Shown here: positions 8,093 through 17,339 of the stretch, piece after piece
How the letters are laid out: each line of letters opens with the position of its first letter
How positions within the stretch are numbered: position 1 is the first letter of the stretch
NCBI GenBank assembly: GCA_016214985.1
Contig: JACRMM010000045.1
Coordinates: forward strand, 1-46,930
From: Deltaproteobacteria bacterium
GTDB lineage: Bacteria > Desulfobacterota > Deferrisomatia > Deferrisomatales > JACRMM01
Direction of reading: 5' to 3'
Length of the DNA stretch: 46,930 bases
Notes under the pieces: model-generated
Seen by the model: the letters and a program-made list of their open reading frames with translations, nothing else
What the model was told of the DNA's origin: nothing
The model's database searches: none
Position numbers and translations under genes: made by a program

Positions 8093-9235
8093 TCAAGAGA
8101 CGTCGGCCGAGGCGGCCGAGGAGGTGGGACGGAGAACCACCGCGACGAGGATCCCGGCGCCGATCCAGGCGCCGGCCACGATTCCCGCGGTGAAGAGCAG
8201 GCTTCCCAGCGCCAGCACCGGGAGGCCCCCGAGCAGGTGCCACAGGTTGCAGCCCGACGCGAGACGGGAGCCGACGGCCATCAAGAGGCCCCCGGCCAGG
8301 GCGGAGACGACCTGGGCGGCGGGCAGGTGGAGCCGGGGAGGAAACTCCCCGAGGCGCACGGCGGAGAGGGCTCCGCCGAGCAGGACGCCGGCGATGATCG
8401 GGAGCTGGAGGAGCGCAATCCCGTCGAACCCTGGACCTGGGCCTCCGGCGAGCGTCACGCCGCCCCAGGGGAGCACGTACCCGAAGGGGACGGTTTGAAA
8501 GTACTCCAGCGACGCGACGTGGCCGGGCGCCACGAAGGACTCCAGGGCGCCGGCTGCCTTTGCGTACGTGGTGGTGACGCCCAGCGGCATGCCCACGGCG
8601 ACCAGGGACGCGGCCGTGACGAGCGAGAGCAGGAGCGACGCCTTCCAGGGAGCCAGGCAGCCCCACAGGGCCGAACCCGGCAGGGACGGACGACGCTGGC
8701 GCCACAGCAGGACGGCGGCCGCGAGGGCGGCAGGGATCATGACCCACCCGGGGTCTACACCCAGCCACTGGGGCACGGTGCGGGCTCCACCGAAGAGCGC
8801 CGTTCGCTGCCCGAAGGCGCTGCACCACGGAAAGATCTCGGCGTAGAGCCCGCTTCCGGCCACGAGGCCGGCCAGAGCCACCCACGCCGACGCGTGCCCG
8901 GCGCCGGCCTGGTAGAGGGTGCCGACGACGCAGCCGCCGGCGAGGACCATGCCCATGCCGAACACGACGCCGCCGGCGAGGCTCGCGAGCGAGGGGGCGC
9001 CGAGCCCGGGAAAGGGGTACAGCGGCAGAAGCCCGGATCGCCGGGCGAGCTCGACGAGCACCATGGTGGCGGCGACGAGCAGGAGCAGCGCCCGCAAGAG
9101 CCGCACGCTTCGAAACAGGAACAGGTCTCGAAAGGCGCCCGCGAGGCAGTAGGACGACCGGTGCATCACGAACCCGGTCGCGACCCCCAGCAGGAGACTC
9201 ACGAGAACGGGGAGGGCGAAGGGCGTCAACGTCAT
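8093..9235 (-). CDS. YeeE/YedE-type sulfur transporter
   Basis: A 380-residue integral membrane protein with roughly nine to ten hydrophobic helices, of the YeeE/YedE (DUF395, Sul_transp) family. Bacterial members such as TsuA import thiosulfate by relaying it along conserved cysteines; matching motifs here are HRSSYCLAGAF near 25-35, AGGCVVGTLYQ near 99-109 and ASGCNLWHLLGG toward the C-terminus. It is the first gene of a unit with the TusA-like protein and the hybrid kinase, so imported sulfur may be handed to the TusA-like carrier. The role in thiosulfate uptake is inferred from family and context. Confidence 0.9.
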   Translation of the reverse strand: MTLTPFALPVLVSLLLGVATGFVMHRSSYCLAGAFRDLFLFRSVRLLRALLLLVAATMVLVELARRSGLLPLYPFPGLGAPSLASLAGGVVFGMGMVLAGGCVVGTLYQAGAGHASAWVALAGLVAGSGLYAEIFPWCSAFGQRTALFGGARTVPQWLGVDPGWVMIPAALAAAVLLWRQRRPSLPGSALWGCLAPWKASLLLSLVTAASLVAVGMPLGVTTTYAKAAGALESFVAPGHVASLEYFQTVPFGYVLPWGGVTLAGGPGPGFDGIALLQLPIIAGVLLGGALSAVRLGEFPPRLHLPAAQVVSALAGGLLMAVGSRLASGCNLWHLLGGLPVLALGSLLFTAGIVAGAWIGAGILVAVVLRPTSSAASADVS

Positions 9236-9391
9236 CGGTTCGGTGCTCGGTGCCGGGAAGCCATGGGGAGCCGGTCAGGCTGCACATTCTAGCGGGTTCG
9301 CGCCCGGTGCGCCCCTTGTATATCGTCCCTGGCGGCCGGAAAGATGAGGGAGGAGCCTTCCGAGCGAAGTGAGGAGCGGCGCCCGTGAACG

Positions 9392-12300
9392 TCAGGGGGG
9401 GGCGGCGGGGGGTTCCCGGAGGATCTCCTCGAGCGAGAGATAGGGGTCGTGGTCGGGATCCCGCAGCCAGGCGCGGATGGATTCCAGGCGGCGGACGGTC
9501 TCGCGCTCCACGAGACTGCGGAGCGCCGCCCGCTCGTCGAGGATTCGTTGCTTGTCGGACTCGCTTGGAACCTGACCGCGGTACTTGGCGAGCTTGTAGC
9601 GGATCCGTTGCTGGATGAGGTCCAGAAGCCGGGCCTCGTAGGCGGGCCCGAGCCACACCACGTCGGGCACGAGGTCGGCGAAGTGGGTGACGGCCAGCAC
9701 GTCCCGGTCTTGGAGCCAGTACGAGGCGAGGAAGTCGGCCTCGAGGTCCCGGTAGTTCTGGAGCGGCATGTACATGCGCCGGAGGTGCTGCAGCACCTTC
9801 TCGGCCTTCTTCTTGTGTCCTCCGATGATGACCGAGCTACCCACCTCGCCCCGCTTCACCCCCTTGGTCCACGGCGCCCCCGTGATGCCGAAGTCGTGGT
9901 AGATCGGCAGGTGGAGCAGCGCGGACAGGGTGTTGAGGGCAAGGGCGTAGCCCGCCGAGGGGCCGCCCACGTTGTAGGAGGCGGAGAGGAGTTGATGGTG
10001 CAGCGTGTAGGGCTTCAAGAACTCGGCCAGGAGCCGAGGCATGCTGACCATGGGGTGGAGGTCCTGGAGATAGTTTTTGACCAGGGTAAAGGCCTCTTTC
10101 GCGGACTGTTGGGTCATCTGAACGGCCATGTCGAGCTCGGCCGCGGCTGGGGTGCTCGTGGAGACGGCCCCGGTTACCAGGATCTTGTCGGGCGAGAGCC
10201 CGTAGGTCAGCGAGGTAGCGACCGGCAGGAGCACGCCCGTCACGTCGCTCGCGCCCACGCCGATGATGAAGCCGACCTGGGGCTCCTGGGAGAGCTCGGC
10301 CTCCAGGAACTCGTCGAGCTGGACCTTCCCGCGCTTCACCGGGCTCTGGGTGATCTCCTGCCGCGCCGCGCGCAGGTGGGCGCGGGTCAGCGGGAAGTCG
10401 GGCCCGGCGCGGGCCGGGCCCAGCACGGCCCGCAGCTCCCGGTAGTTGCGGAGGAACTCCAGGGGCGCGGAGCGGATCCGGGTCCGGACCTCGGGCAGGG
10501 TATCGGCCGCATCCAGGACGCCCAGGAGCGTCTTCAGGTTGAACTTGACGAAGGTCTCCTTCGCCTCGTTGTCGGCGCCCTCCAGCTCGCGCAGGCGGCC
10601 GATCACCTCGAGCTCCGTGGTTCGCAGGGAGCACGCCTTCTCCACGAAGGCCGCGTAGTCGGCTGGCGTGTAGGAGATGCCCCGGGCGACCTCCACCACC
10701 GACTCCACCGAGAGGTCTGGAGCCAGAGGCACCCCGGCGAGCTTTCGCGCCACGATGGCGTCGACGTCGCCGGCGCGAAGGTCGCCCGACACCTCCAGCA
10801 CCTTCAAGCGCTTCGAGCGCACGAGCGCCGGGTCGAGGATGTCGAGCCGGTTGGTCGTGAGGGTCGTGAACACGCGGTTCAACGGCGACTCGCCGTCGAT
10901 GATGTTCAGGAACTTGTTGGTGAGCTTGTCCGAGGGGGAGCCGCCCGCCGCGCTGCGCCGCGGCGCCAGCGAGTCGCCCTCGTCGAAGAACACGATGGCC
11001 GGGGCGATCATCTTCGCGATGTCGTAGATGCGGTCGAGGTTTCCGACCGCGCCGTCGAACGGGTTGGCCGGGTCCATCAGGTCGTTGGACCGCACGGCGA
11101 GGTCGTTGACGTCGCGGTTCTCGGAGAGCCACACGCGCACGAGAAACGTCTTGCCGCTTCCCGGAGGGCCGTTGAGGACTACCCCCTTCTCCTCGCTCAC
11201 GCCGTAGCGAAGGCAGTTGTTGGCCATCTCCGAGAATTGGTCCTTCACGGCGCCCACATACTCCTCCCACCGCACGTGCCGGTCCATGCGGCCCACGGTG
11301 CGCTGGAAGAGATCCCCAAAGGCGTTGCGCGCCACCTGCTCGAACGCCGTGCGCACCAGCACGGCGTCGCACAGGTAGCCAGGCCGGAAATCGCCCCGGA
11401 TCGACACGACCGACTGCACGAGCTTGCGGACATAGGACGGAGTGACCTTGAGGGCGCGCTCCTCGAAGAGCGGGTAGAGGCGCTCCACGGCCGCGTCGAC
11501 CTCGGTGGGGGTCACGGTGTGGGCATTCTCCTCCGACGAGCCCGGCCGGCCGATGCGGATGTCGGAACGAAGGAGCTCCAGGCGCACGACCTCGGCGAGA
11601 TTCGGGGGGCACTTCCAGAACTCGGACAGGTCGATGATCCGGCCCTTGTCGACGAACCGCCGGTAAATCGCCGGCTCCAGGCGTTCGGGCTGGTCGGTGG
11701 TGGCGATGAGCAGGCAGTCGCGGCGCCCCTGGGTGATCTCGTCGAGCACGATGTTCGCGGTGTCGATCAAGGTCTTCTGTTGGCTGTCGGTGGCCGATTG
11801 GCGGCTGTCGGCCCGGCCGAAGGCGCTGTGGGCCTCCTCGAGGTGGCGGATGCTCGTGCGCTGCGGATCGCCGAGCGCATTCTTGAGGAGGTTTCCCGGT
11901 TCGCCGGCGAGCGCTGTCTGATAATGGTTGGGGGTGATGACCTCATAGTCGACGGGTGCGCCGCGTTCTTGGAGCTCGGCCAGGTTTCGGGCAATGCGGC
12001 TGAAGAGGAAGAGGCGCACCAGAGGAATCCGAGACAGGGCCGTGTACCAACGGAGCCGACGCCGGCGTGCCATCCGCTCGGCCAGGTCCGGGTCGACCGC
12101 CTCCAGCTGCCGCCACGGCGGCTGGTCGGCCAGGAGCTCTTCCTTCTTGCGCGTGAGGTCCACCTCGGGGCGCACGTCGTTGCGAAAGATCACCTCCTCG
12201 ATGGCCTGGGCCACGGTGGCGGTCTTGCCGCTGCCGCTGGGCCCGATGAGGAGGAGCAGGGGCGCTTTCGGTACTTCGGCGTCGGCCAGGTACTCCTTGC

Positions 12301-12730
12301 GGATGTGGGCGCGGTACACCTTCTCGAACAAGCGGCGGAGTTCGGGCGGCACGTGCACGTCGCTGAGCTCGCGGTCCAGGAGCCACAGCAGGTACTCATA
12401 GTCCGCTGCCGTGACCTCGCGCGCCAGCAGGTGGTTCCAGGCCTCCTTGGGGTTCGTGCGGCCCGACAGCTCGAAGCGTCGCTGCCAGTCGGTCAGGATC
12501 CGGGAGTCCCGTAGCAGGGTGAAGGGCCGCTCCCGGTCTCGGCCGAGCAGAGCGGACCCGGCACGAACGAGGGAGTGCACGAGCCCGGTGGGCGGTGTGA
12601 ACTGGTTGAGCCGGGCCCTCAGGAACGCTTTGGTCTCGTAGGGCCACGAGGCGACGAGGTCCTCGATCTCTCGGATCCGCGCCTCGGCCAGGCGAACGGG
12701 TCGGACCTCGCGAGTGACTCGGTAGGCCAT
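9392..12730 (-). CDS. Tandem AAA+ ATPase with C-terminal Lon-type protease domain
   Basis: A 1112-residue protein. AAA+ module 1: Walker A GPSGSGKT (163-170), Walker B-like NIVLDEI (326-332), sensor region LLIATT. AAA+ module 2: Walker A GPPGSGKT (521-528), Walker B IVFFDEGD (579-586), sensor-1 region TLTTNR and an arginine-finger region. The C-terminal part is a Lon (S16) proteolytic domain: GGPSAG with S925 and IIGGHKKK with K973, about the Ser-Lys spacing of Lon, followed by a helical tail of some 130 residues. Classical Lon has only one AAA+ module. The ATG at 12730 follows one base after the stop of the SPFH gene; the open frame continues upstream inside that gene and was rejected. It probably degrades or remodels membrane-associated substrates with its SPFH neighbour (inference). 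Confidence 0.88.
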   Translation of the reverse strand: MAYRVTREVRPVRLAEARIREIEDLVASWPYETKAFLRARLNQFTPPTGLVHSLVRAGSALLGRDRERPFTLLRDSRILTDWQRRFELSGRTNPKEAWNHLLAREVTAADYEYLLWLLDRELSDVHVPPELRRLFEKVYRAHIRKEYLADAEVPKAPLLLLIGPSGSGKTATVAQAIEEVIFRNDVRPEVDLTRKKEELLADQPPWRQLEAVDPDLAERMARRRRLRWYTALSRIPLVRLFLFSRIARNLAELQERGAPVDYEVITPNHYQTALAGEPGNLLKNALGDPQRTSIRHLEEAHSAFGRADSRQSATDSQQKTLIDTANIVLDEITQGRRDCLLIATTDQPERLEPAIYRRFVDKGRIIDLSEFWKCPPNLAEVVRLELLRSDIRIGRPGSSEENAHTVTPTEVDAAVERLYPLFEERALKVTPSYVRKLVQSVVSIRGDFRPGYLCDAVLVRTAFEQVARNAFGDLFQRTVGRMDRHVRWEEYVGAVKDQFSEMANNCLRYGVSEEKGVVLNGPPGSGKTFLVRVWLSENRDVNDLAVRSNDLMDPANPFDGAVGNLDRIYDIAKMIAPAIVFFDEGDSLAPRRSAAGGSPSDKLTNKFLNIIDGESPLNRVFTTLTTNRLDILDPALVRSKRLKVLEVSGDLRAGDVDAIVARKLAGVPLAPDLSVESVVEVARGISYTPADYAAFVEKACSLRTTELEVIGRLRELEGADNEAKETFVKFNLKTLLGVLDAADTLPEVRTRIRSAPLEFLRNYRELRAVLGPARAGPDFPLTRAHLRAARQEITQSPVKRGKVQLDEFLEAELSQEPQVGFIIGVGASDVTGVLLPVATSLTYGLSPDKILVTGAVSTSTPAAAELDMAVQMTQQSAKEAFTLVKNYLQDLHPMVSMPRLLAEFLKPYTLHHQLLSASYNVGGPSAGYALALNTLSALLHLPIYHDFGITGAPWTKGVKRGEVGSSVIIGGHKKKAEKVLQHLRRMYMPLQNYRDLEADFLASYWLQDRDVLAVTHFADLVPDVVWLGPAYEARLLDLIQQRIRYKLAKYRGQVPSESDKQRILDERAALRSLVERETVRRLESIRAWLRDPDHDPYLSLEEILREPPAAPP

Positions 12731-12731
12731 C

Positions 12732-13664
12732 CTACTTTGTCGGGGGCGAGGGCGGGCGGGAAGGGAGCACCACCGGCGCGGCGCCCTGTGTGTTCTGGAT
12801 GACCATGGTGCTCTGGCCGCTCTGGTTCTTCTCGTAGGCCGCGGCCCACTTCTCTTGGACGAGGAACTGGAGCAGCGCGGCATCCGTGGCCCCGTTCGGG
12901 CGTCCCACCTCGCGCTGCAGCGCCCGAATGCCGTCCAGGTAGGCCGCGTAGAGCTTGCGGGTGCGGCTCGCTTCCTGGTCGGCGGCGTAATTCTCGGCCT
13001 CGGCGATCAGCTCGCGCCGCTTCTTCTCCTCCGTGGCCTCCACGAGCTTGTCCCCGAAACGCGTCTCCTTGAGCACGAAGCTCACGACGTCGATGCCGTA
13101 CTTGGCTTCCAGGGTCGGCCCGCCTTCGTTGATGGGGCGGCCCTTGAGAGCGCGAAAGATCTCCTCCTTCACCTCCTCTCGCCCGCTCACCAGCCGGTCC
13201 ACGGGCTGAGCCTGAAGGATGTCCTTGACGATCCCGTCGTGATCGGCCTGGAGCAAACCGGCCGGATCGACGTTCTGGATCGCCCAGGTGCGCAGGTCCC
13301 GGATGCGGTAGGTGAGGACCGCCGAGGTCCAGAGCGCGACGTTCTCCCGCGAGATGATCCGCACCGGCTCTGCGCGGCCGCCCAGGAACATCCGCTGGTT
13401 CATGAGCGGCACTTCCTGCTCGATCCGGCTGAAGAAGGGCGGCCTTGCGTGCCAGCCCACCTGGGTGATCGCCTGGCGCGTGCCGTCGAAGCGCTCCAGG
13501 ACGACCGCGAAGTTCTGCTTCACCTTGTAGACGGTCTGGCTGGCGTAGATGAGGACGGCGAGCCCATAGGCGGCGCCGGCGAGCAGGGCGACCGCCACTG
13601 CGCGGCGCAGGAGGGTCTTCAGGAACGCTCTCCCCAGGAGGGACGGGGCAGGATCGTTCGCCAT
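12732..13664 (-). CDS. SPFH/Band 7 (stomatin/HflC-like) membrane protein
   Basis: A 310-residue protein with one N-terminal transmembrane segment (about residues 20-42) followed by an SPFH domain (YKVKQNFAVVLERFDGTRQAI onward, to about 200), then an Ala/Glu/Arg-rich helical stretch (EKKRRELIAEAENYAADQEA) and a proline-rich tail. SPFH proteins form large membrane-bound rings; HflK/HflC enclose the AAA+ protease FtsH. The ATG at 13664 is chosen because AAGGA lies at good spacing (GAAGGACCAAAG); an upstream ATG lacks support. The stop (TAG) is one base from the start of the AAA/Lon protease gene, so the two are almost certainly one operon. Confidence 0.88.
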   Translation of the reverse strand: MANDPAPSLLGRAFLKTLLRRAVAVALLAGAAYGLAVLIYASQTVYKVKQNFAVVLERFDGTRQAITQVGWHARPPFFSRIEQEVPLMNQRMFLGGRAEPVRIISRENVALWTSAVLTYRIRDLRTWAIQNVDPAGLLQADHDGIVKDILQAQPVDRLVSGREEVKEEIFRALKGRPINEGGPTLEAKYGIDVVSFVLKETRFGDKLVEATEEKKRRELIAEAENYAADQEASRTRKLYAAYLDGIRALQREVGRPNGATDAALLQFLVQEKWAAAYEKNQSGQSTMVIQNTQGAAPVVLPSRPPSPPTK

Positions 13665-13731
13665 CTTTGGTCCTTCGCCGCGGGGCGTGGGGGGCAGAAG
13701 AACAAACGCGGTTTGGATGACTCTGCCCCTC

Positions 13732-13759
13732 ACTCTACAAAACCCGCCCGAAAAAGCAA
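13732..13759 (-). promoter_or_regulatory. Possible promoter for the SPFH-AAA/Lon operon
   Basis: Reading leftward: TTGCTT (13759-13754), a 16-base spacer, TAGAGT (13737-13732), about 70 bases before the SPFH start. Only a moderate match to the sigma70 consensus. Confidence 0.3.
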
Positions 13760-13802
13760 GAAATGCTGCCAGCGCGTCCGAGGCCCTGGGACGGGCGAGC
13801 CC

Positions 13803-14519
13803 TTACAGTCGAGCCGGGAGGAGGCCGTGAAAGCGCACTTCTTCGGGTGTGACGCGGGCCGAGACCACGTACGCCTCGACGCCGGCCGCCACGGCGGTGC
13901 GAAGGCCCCGGGCGTACGCCGGGTCGATCTCCTCGGCGGGCTCGAAGGCCCGGCCGTCCTCGCGCTGGACCACGTAGACCATCGCCGCCCGATGCCCCTC
14001 TTCGACCCGCTGCCGCAGCTCCGTCAGATGCCGGAGGCCCCGCTCGGTGACGGCGTCCGGGAAGCGGGCGACGCCATTCTCGACGAGGGTGACGTTCTTG
14101 ACCTCCACGTAGCAGCGGCCCGCGGGCCCGTCCAGGAGAAGGTCCACGCGGCTGCGCTCGCCCATCCGCTGCTCCCGGCGGACGTTCGGAAAACCCGACA
14201 GGCGAGGGATTACGCCGGCCCGGACGCACGTTTCCACGAGCCGATTGGGCACGGCCGTGTCCACTCCGATCCAGAAGCCCTCGGCCTCGACCGCCTTCCA
14301 GGTATAGCGCAGCCGGCGGGCCGGGTTCCGGCTGTCCCAGAGCAGCGCCCGATGTCCCGGGTAGAGGCACCCCCTCATGGAGCCGGTGTTCGGGCAGTGG
14401 GCCGCGGTCTCGGTGCCGTCGGCCAGGCGGACATCGGCGAAGAAGCGCTGGCGCCGGCCGAGAAAGGTGGCGAGGAGCCGGGGCTCGGGAAACGGCAGCC
14501 GGACGGGAGATGGGCTCAA
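13803..14519 (-). CDS. sfsA: SfsA family protein
   Basis: A 238-residue SfsA (sugar fermentation stimulation) homologue of normal length. Typical landmarks are the FLGRRQRFFADVRL opening, AHCPNTGSMRGCLYPG near 41-56, and the nuclease-like core RSRVDLLL with CYVEVKNVTLVENG near 137-151 (the D...E-x-K arrangement). The protein was described in E. coli as affecting maltose metabolism and binding DNA; the fold suggests a nuclease. It reads leftward on its own, convergent to nothing, and starts about 60 bases from the divergent small membrane protein gene. Confidence 0.93.
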   Translation of the reverse strand: MSPSPVRLPFPEPRLLATFLGRRQRFFADVRLADGTETAAHCPNTGSMRGCLYPGHRALLWDSRNPARRLRYTWKAVEAEGFWIGVDTAVPNRLVETCVRAGVIPRLSGFPNVRREQRMGERSRVDLLLDGPAGRCYVEVKNVTLVENGVARFPDAVTERGLRHLTELRQRVEEGHRAAMVYVVQREDGRAFEPAEEIDPAYARGLRTAVAAGVEAYVVSARVTPEEVRFHGLLPARL

Positions 14520-14576
14520 GGGCGCCTCGCGAGACGTCGATCAGAGACGAGCACACACAGCGAAGGGAGGTGCGCC

Positions 14577-14777
14577 GTGAAGACCGTCGGGATCGTCGTC
14601 GTACTGGTCGGATTGCTGGGGCTCAGCTGGTTGCTCCTGCGGGACGTTCAGACCGTCACCGCGGAGCACGGCGGCAAGGCCGTGGTGGAACCGATCCAGA
14701 GAGCGAAAGACGCGGTGGACGTCGTCAACCAGTCCCAGAAGGCCATGCAGGACCGGGTCGACGCCATCGACCGGTAG
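14577..14777 (+). CDS. Small single-span membrane protein (66 aa)
   Basis: Starts at GTG 14577, six bases after a strong AAGGGAGG ribosome site. One hydrophobic helix at about residues 4-21 (VGIVVVLVGLLGLSWLLL), then a charged amphipathic region rich in Lys, Asp and Gln (IQRAKDAVDVVNQSQKAM) that could form a short coiled coil outside or at the membrane. I do not recognise a family. It is divergent from sfsA. Confidence 0.65.
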   Translation: MKTVGIVVVLVGLLGLSWLLLRDVQTVTAEHGGKAVVEPIQRAKDAVDVVNQSQKAMQDRVDAIDR

Positions 14778-14927
14778 GAGTCGTCCAAAAATAACGCTGG
14801 CCGTTGGCGCCTTCGGGCAGGGCCGACTTCGCGCGGCGCGATGCGAGATTCGGGGCGCGGAAGGAGGCCGCTCCGCTGTCCCCGCCCTCGCGCGCCCTCC
14901 GTGCGATCGCTATTGATGGACGGCTCC
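14778..14927. other. Intergenic stretch between convergent genes
   Basis: 150 bases between the small membrane protein and the convergent TrmJ-type gene. GC-rich with short imperfect inverted repeats; no clear terminator with a T-run and no coding signal seen. Confidence 0.5.
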
Positions 14928-15725
14928 TTAGCCCGGCCCCCCCCGGGCGCGCTCCAGGGCGAGCTCGACCTTCGAGAGAATTCCCCGCAGGATTCGCGCG
15001 TCCCTCGGGTCTGGGAGTCGGCGGGAGAAGATCCGCCGGATGTGGTTGAGCATCCGATCCGGGCTCTGCTCCTCGAGGAAACCGATGTCGCGTAGCACGC
15101 GCTCGAAGTGGCCGTACAGACCCTCCAATTCGTCCACGGTCGCCACGCGCCGCCCGCTCTCCCCGTCGGGCCCGGCTGAGGCGCGGCGGACCTGGTCGAC
15201 CTCGTAGCAGAAGAGCCCGACCGCCTGGGCGAGGTTCAGGCTGCCCAGGGGAGGGTGTGTCGGGATCCGCACGAGCCAGTGGCAGTGGTCGACCTCTGCG
15301 GTCGTGAGTCCGCGATCCTCTCTGCCGAAGACGCCGGCGACCCGGCACGCCGGGACCTCTGCGGCGAGACGCTCCACGGCCGGCCGGAGCGCTGCCACGT
15401 CGCGCCGCAGCTTGCCGAGGCGCGTGGAGAAGGCGAGGGCGACCTCCACCCCGGCGAGCGCCGCCTCGAGGCTCTGCTCCACCCGGGCCCGGCGCACCAG
15501 GTCCACGGCGCTCCGGGCCATGGGCTCGAGCTGGGGGTCGCCCAGCACGCCTGGCGCCGGGTTCACGAGAACCAGCTCCCCGAGGCCGAAGTTCGCCATC
15601 ACCCGGGCGACGCTGCCCACGTTGCCGCCGTACATCGGCTCCACCAGGACGACGGAGACGCGTTCCAGGGTTGTCAGGATCGACCTCCGACCAAGCAGCA
15701 GGGGCGGGTTTCCCCGCCCCTGCAT
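14928..15725 (-). CDS. trmJ: TrmJ/TrmH-type tRNA (cytidine/uridine-2'-O-)methyltransferase
   Basis: A 265-residue SPOUT-class RNA methyltransferase. Motifs of the TrmJ subfamily: VVLVEPMYGGNVGSVARVMANFG near 24-46, VFGREDRGL near 135-143, IPTHPPLGSLNLAQAV near 153-168. TrmJ 2'-O-methylates position 32 of tRNAs using S-adenosylmethionine. The C-terminal helical extension (DELEGLYGHFERVL onward) matches the family. The start is uncertain: ATG 15725 gives a 16-residue leader unlike the family, while a GGAGG lies just before LTTLERVSVVL (about base 15677), where only a CTG could start. Confidence 0.85.
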   Translation of the reverse strand: MQGRGNPPLLLGRRSILTTLERVSVVLVEPMYGGNVGSVARVMANFGLGELVLVNPAPGVLGDPQLEPMARSAVDLVRRARVEQSLEAALAGVEVALAFSTRLGKLRRDVAALRPAVERLAAEVPACRVAGVFGREDRGLTTAEVDHCHWLVRIPTHPPLGSLNLAQAVGLFCYEVDQVRRASAGPDGESGRRVATVDELEGLYGHFERVLRDIGFLEEQSPDRMLNHIRRIFSRRLPDPRDARILRGILSKVELALERARGGPG

Positions 15726-15770
15726 GATGTCTCGATGTGGCTGACCGCTACGGGCGGACGGCGGTTCTTG

Positions 15771-17339
15771 TCACTTCTTCACCGGCGGTTCGATACCGAG
15801 GCGGATGGCCGAGTGGTCGCGGCCCATGAAGAAGTTGAGCCAGGAGGAGGTCCAGAGCAGGTCGTAGTTCACCGGGGGCACGTGGTAGGCCCCGAGCTGG
15901 TCTTCCGCGCCGTGGCTCTTGAGCCTCGGGTAGGCGCGCACGTAGATGCACTCCTTCTTGTGGGCGCTGGTCTTCGGGTAGACCTCGCAGTACCCCTCGA
16001 AGCTGCCCCCGCAGGGGCCGTTTCGCTGTCCCTTGGGGCACTGGCTCGTGGGGCAGAGGTACGCGATGTCGAAGAGGCCGCAGTCGCCGCAGTGCAGGCA
16101 CTCGTTGGTCATGACCTTCATGAAGTGCTCGACGCGGGTGAAGGCGTGCTCCAGCGACGAGCCGTCGACGGCCTTTGCGAGCCCCTGCATGGGCTTGAAG
16201 AGGAAGCCCTTCTTCTCGAACATCGCATGGTGGAGGAACTGAAACGCCTTGTAGCCGACGGACGACGCGGGCTTGTCCTTCGAGCGGTCGACCGGCGTCT
16301 CGGTGTTGAGGCCGGTCTTCGAGTCCGTCTCGAAGTAGTACCAGCCGTTCGGCTGCGCGAAGTCGAACTCCGGGATCACGTCCATCCAGTTGGGCGCGAG
16401 CTCCTCGCCCTTGCCGATGATGAACTCGAGGTCCTCAAACGACATGCCGTGGCCGCCGATGTGGGCGCCGGCGTACCCCATCCCCTTCATGAACGCATAC
16501 ATCTTGGCCGCGCGTTCGAGGCGCTTCGCCTTGCCCTTGTCCGCCGCCGTGGCCTCCTGCTCCAACACGGAAACGAGCTTGTTGGTCGTCACACAGCCCG
16601 GCAGGCCGTTTCGGTTCATGAGCTTTGCGGCGCCGAGCGGCAGGAGATAGATGTTGCCGAGGACTGGGATGTGCCCGTAGCCCAGGTACTTCATCATGAT
16701 GATGAGCTCGTGGAACTTCCGGGCGTCGTAGCCGAGCTGGGGAACGATGAACTGGGCGCCGGCCTCGAGCTTCTTCTTGAGCTTGTAGTACTGACCCATC
16801 TGCTCGGACTCGAGGGCCTTGAAGGGGCTCGCCGCGGCGCCGGCGAAGAAGTGGGTCGGTGCCAGCGTGGCGGTGCCCTTCATGGTGGGCACCTCCATCC
16901 CCTTGTTCAGTGCGGTGATGAGGTGCAGCGCCATGGAGGGGTCGATGTCGAAGACGGGCTTCGAACGGCCCTGGAAGCCGCTGTAGGTGTAGTCGCCGGT
17001 CATGATGAGGAGGTTTCTCACCTGAGCCCGCTCCATGCCGTAGAGCAGCCCCTCCATCTGGTTGCGGTTCTTGTCCTTGCAGGTGAAGTGAACGAGGGGC
17101 TCGACGCCGAGGCGGTTGATCTCCGCCCCGAGCATCTCGGCGGAGATGGCCGGGTTGCCACCCGGGTTGTCCGTGATCGTGAGAGCGTGGACCTTGTCGC
17201 TCTTCGCGGCCTTTTCCGCGGAGGCCATCACGACTTCTTGGGCCTTCTCAAAGGCGCCGCGCCCGGGTACGAGCTCCCAGGTGACACTGAACGTGTTCTT
17301 GTCCTGGAGCGACTGCTGGTATCTTCCGAGGTGCTCCAC
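15771..17339 (-). CDS. metF: Methylenetetrahydrofolate reductase with cysteine-rich C-terminal domain
   Basis: A 522-residue protein: an MTHFR-like TIM barrel (FSVTWELVPGRG, ALTITDNPGGNP, HFTCKDKNRN, NLLIMTGDY, QLGYDARKF) followed by a long C-terminal part with the MTHFR_C cysteine motif (CLHCGDCG, CPTSQCPKG, NGPCGGS, YCEVYP). The barrel reduces 5,10-methylene- to 5-methyltetrahydrofolate; the C-terminal cluster occurs in acetogen-type and deltaproteobacterial enzymes and probably binds Zn or Fe-S. GTG 17339 is chosen because AGGAGGG lies six bases before it; the frame stays open to an ATG at 17390 with no ribosome site. It would supply methyl groups to the AcsE-like methyltransferase gene at 32538 (inference). 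Confidence 0.9.
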   Translation of the reverse strand: MEHLGRYQQSLQDKNTFSVTWELVPGRGAFEKAQEVVMASAEKAAKSDKVHALTITDNPGGNPAISAEMLGAEINRLGVEPLVHFTCKDKNRNQMEGLLYGMERAQVRNLLIMTGDYTYSGFQGRSKPVFDIDPSMALHLITALNKGMEVPTMKGTATLAPTHFFAGAAASPFKALESEQMGQYYKLKKKLEAGAQFIVPQLGYDARKFHELIIMMKYLGYGHIPVLGNIYLLPLGAAKLMNRNGLPGCVTTNKLVSVLEQEATAADKGKAKRLERAAKMYAFMKGMGYAGAHIGGHGMSFEDLEFIIGKGEELAPNWMDVIPEFDFAQPNGWYYFETDSKTGLNTETPVDRSKDKPASSVGYKAFQFLHHAMFEKKGFLFKPMQGLAKAVDGSSLEHAFTRVEHFMKVMTNECLHCGDCGLFDIAYLCPTSQCPKGQRNGPCGGSFEGYCEVYPKTSAHKKECIYVRAYPRLKSHGAEDQLGAYHVPPVNYDLLWTSSWLNFFMGRDHSAIRLGIEPPVKK

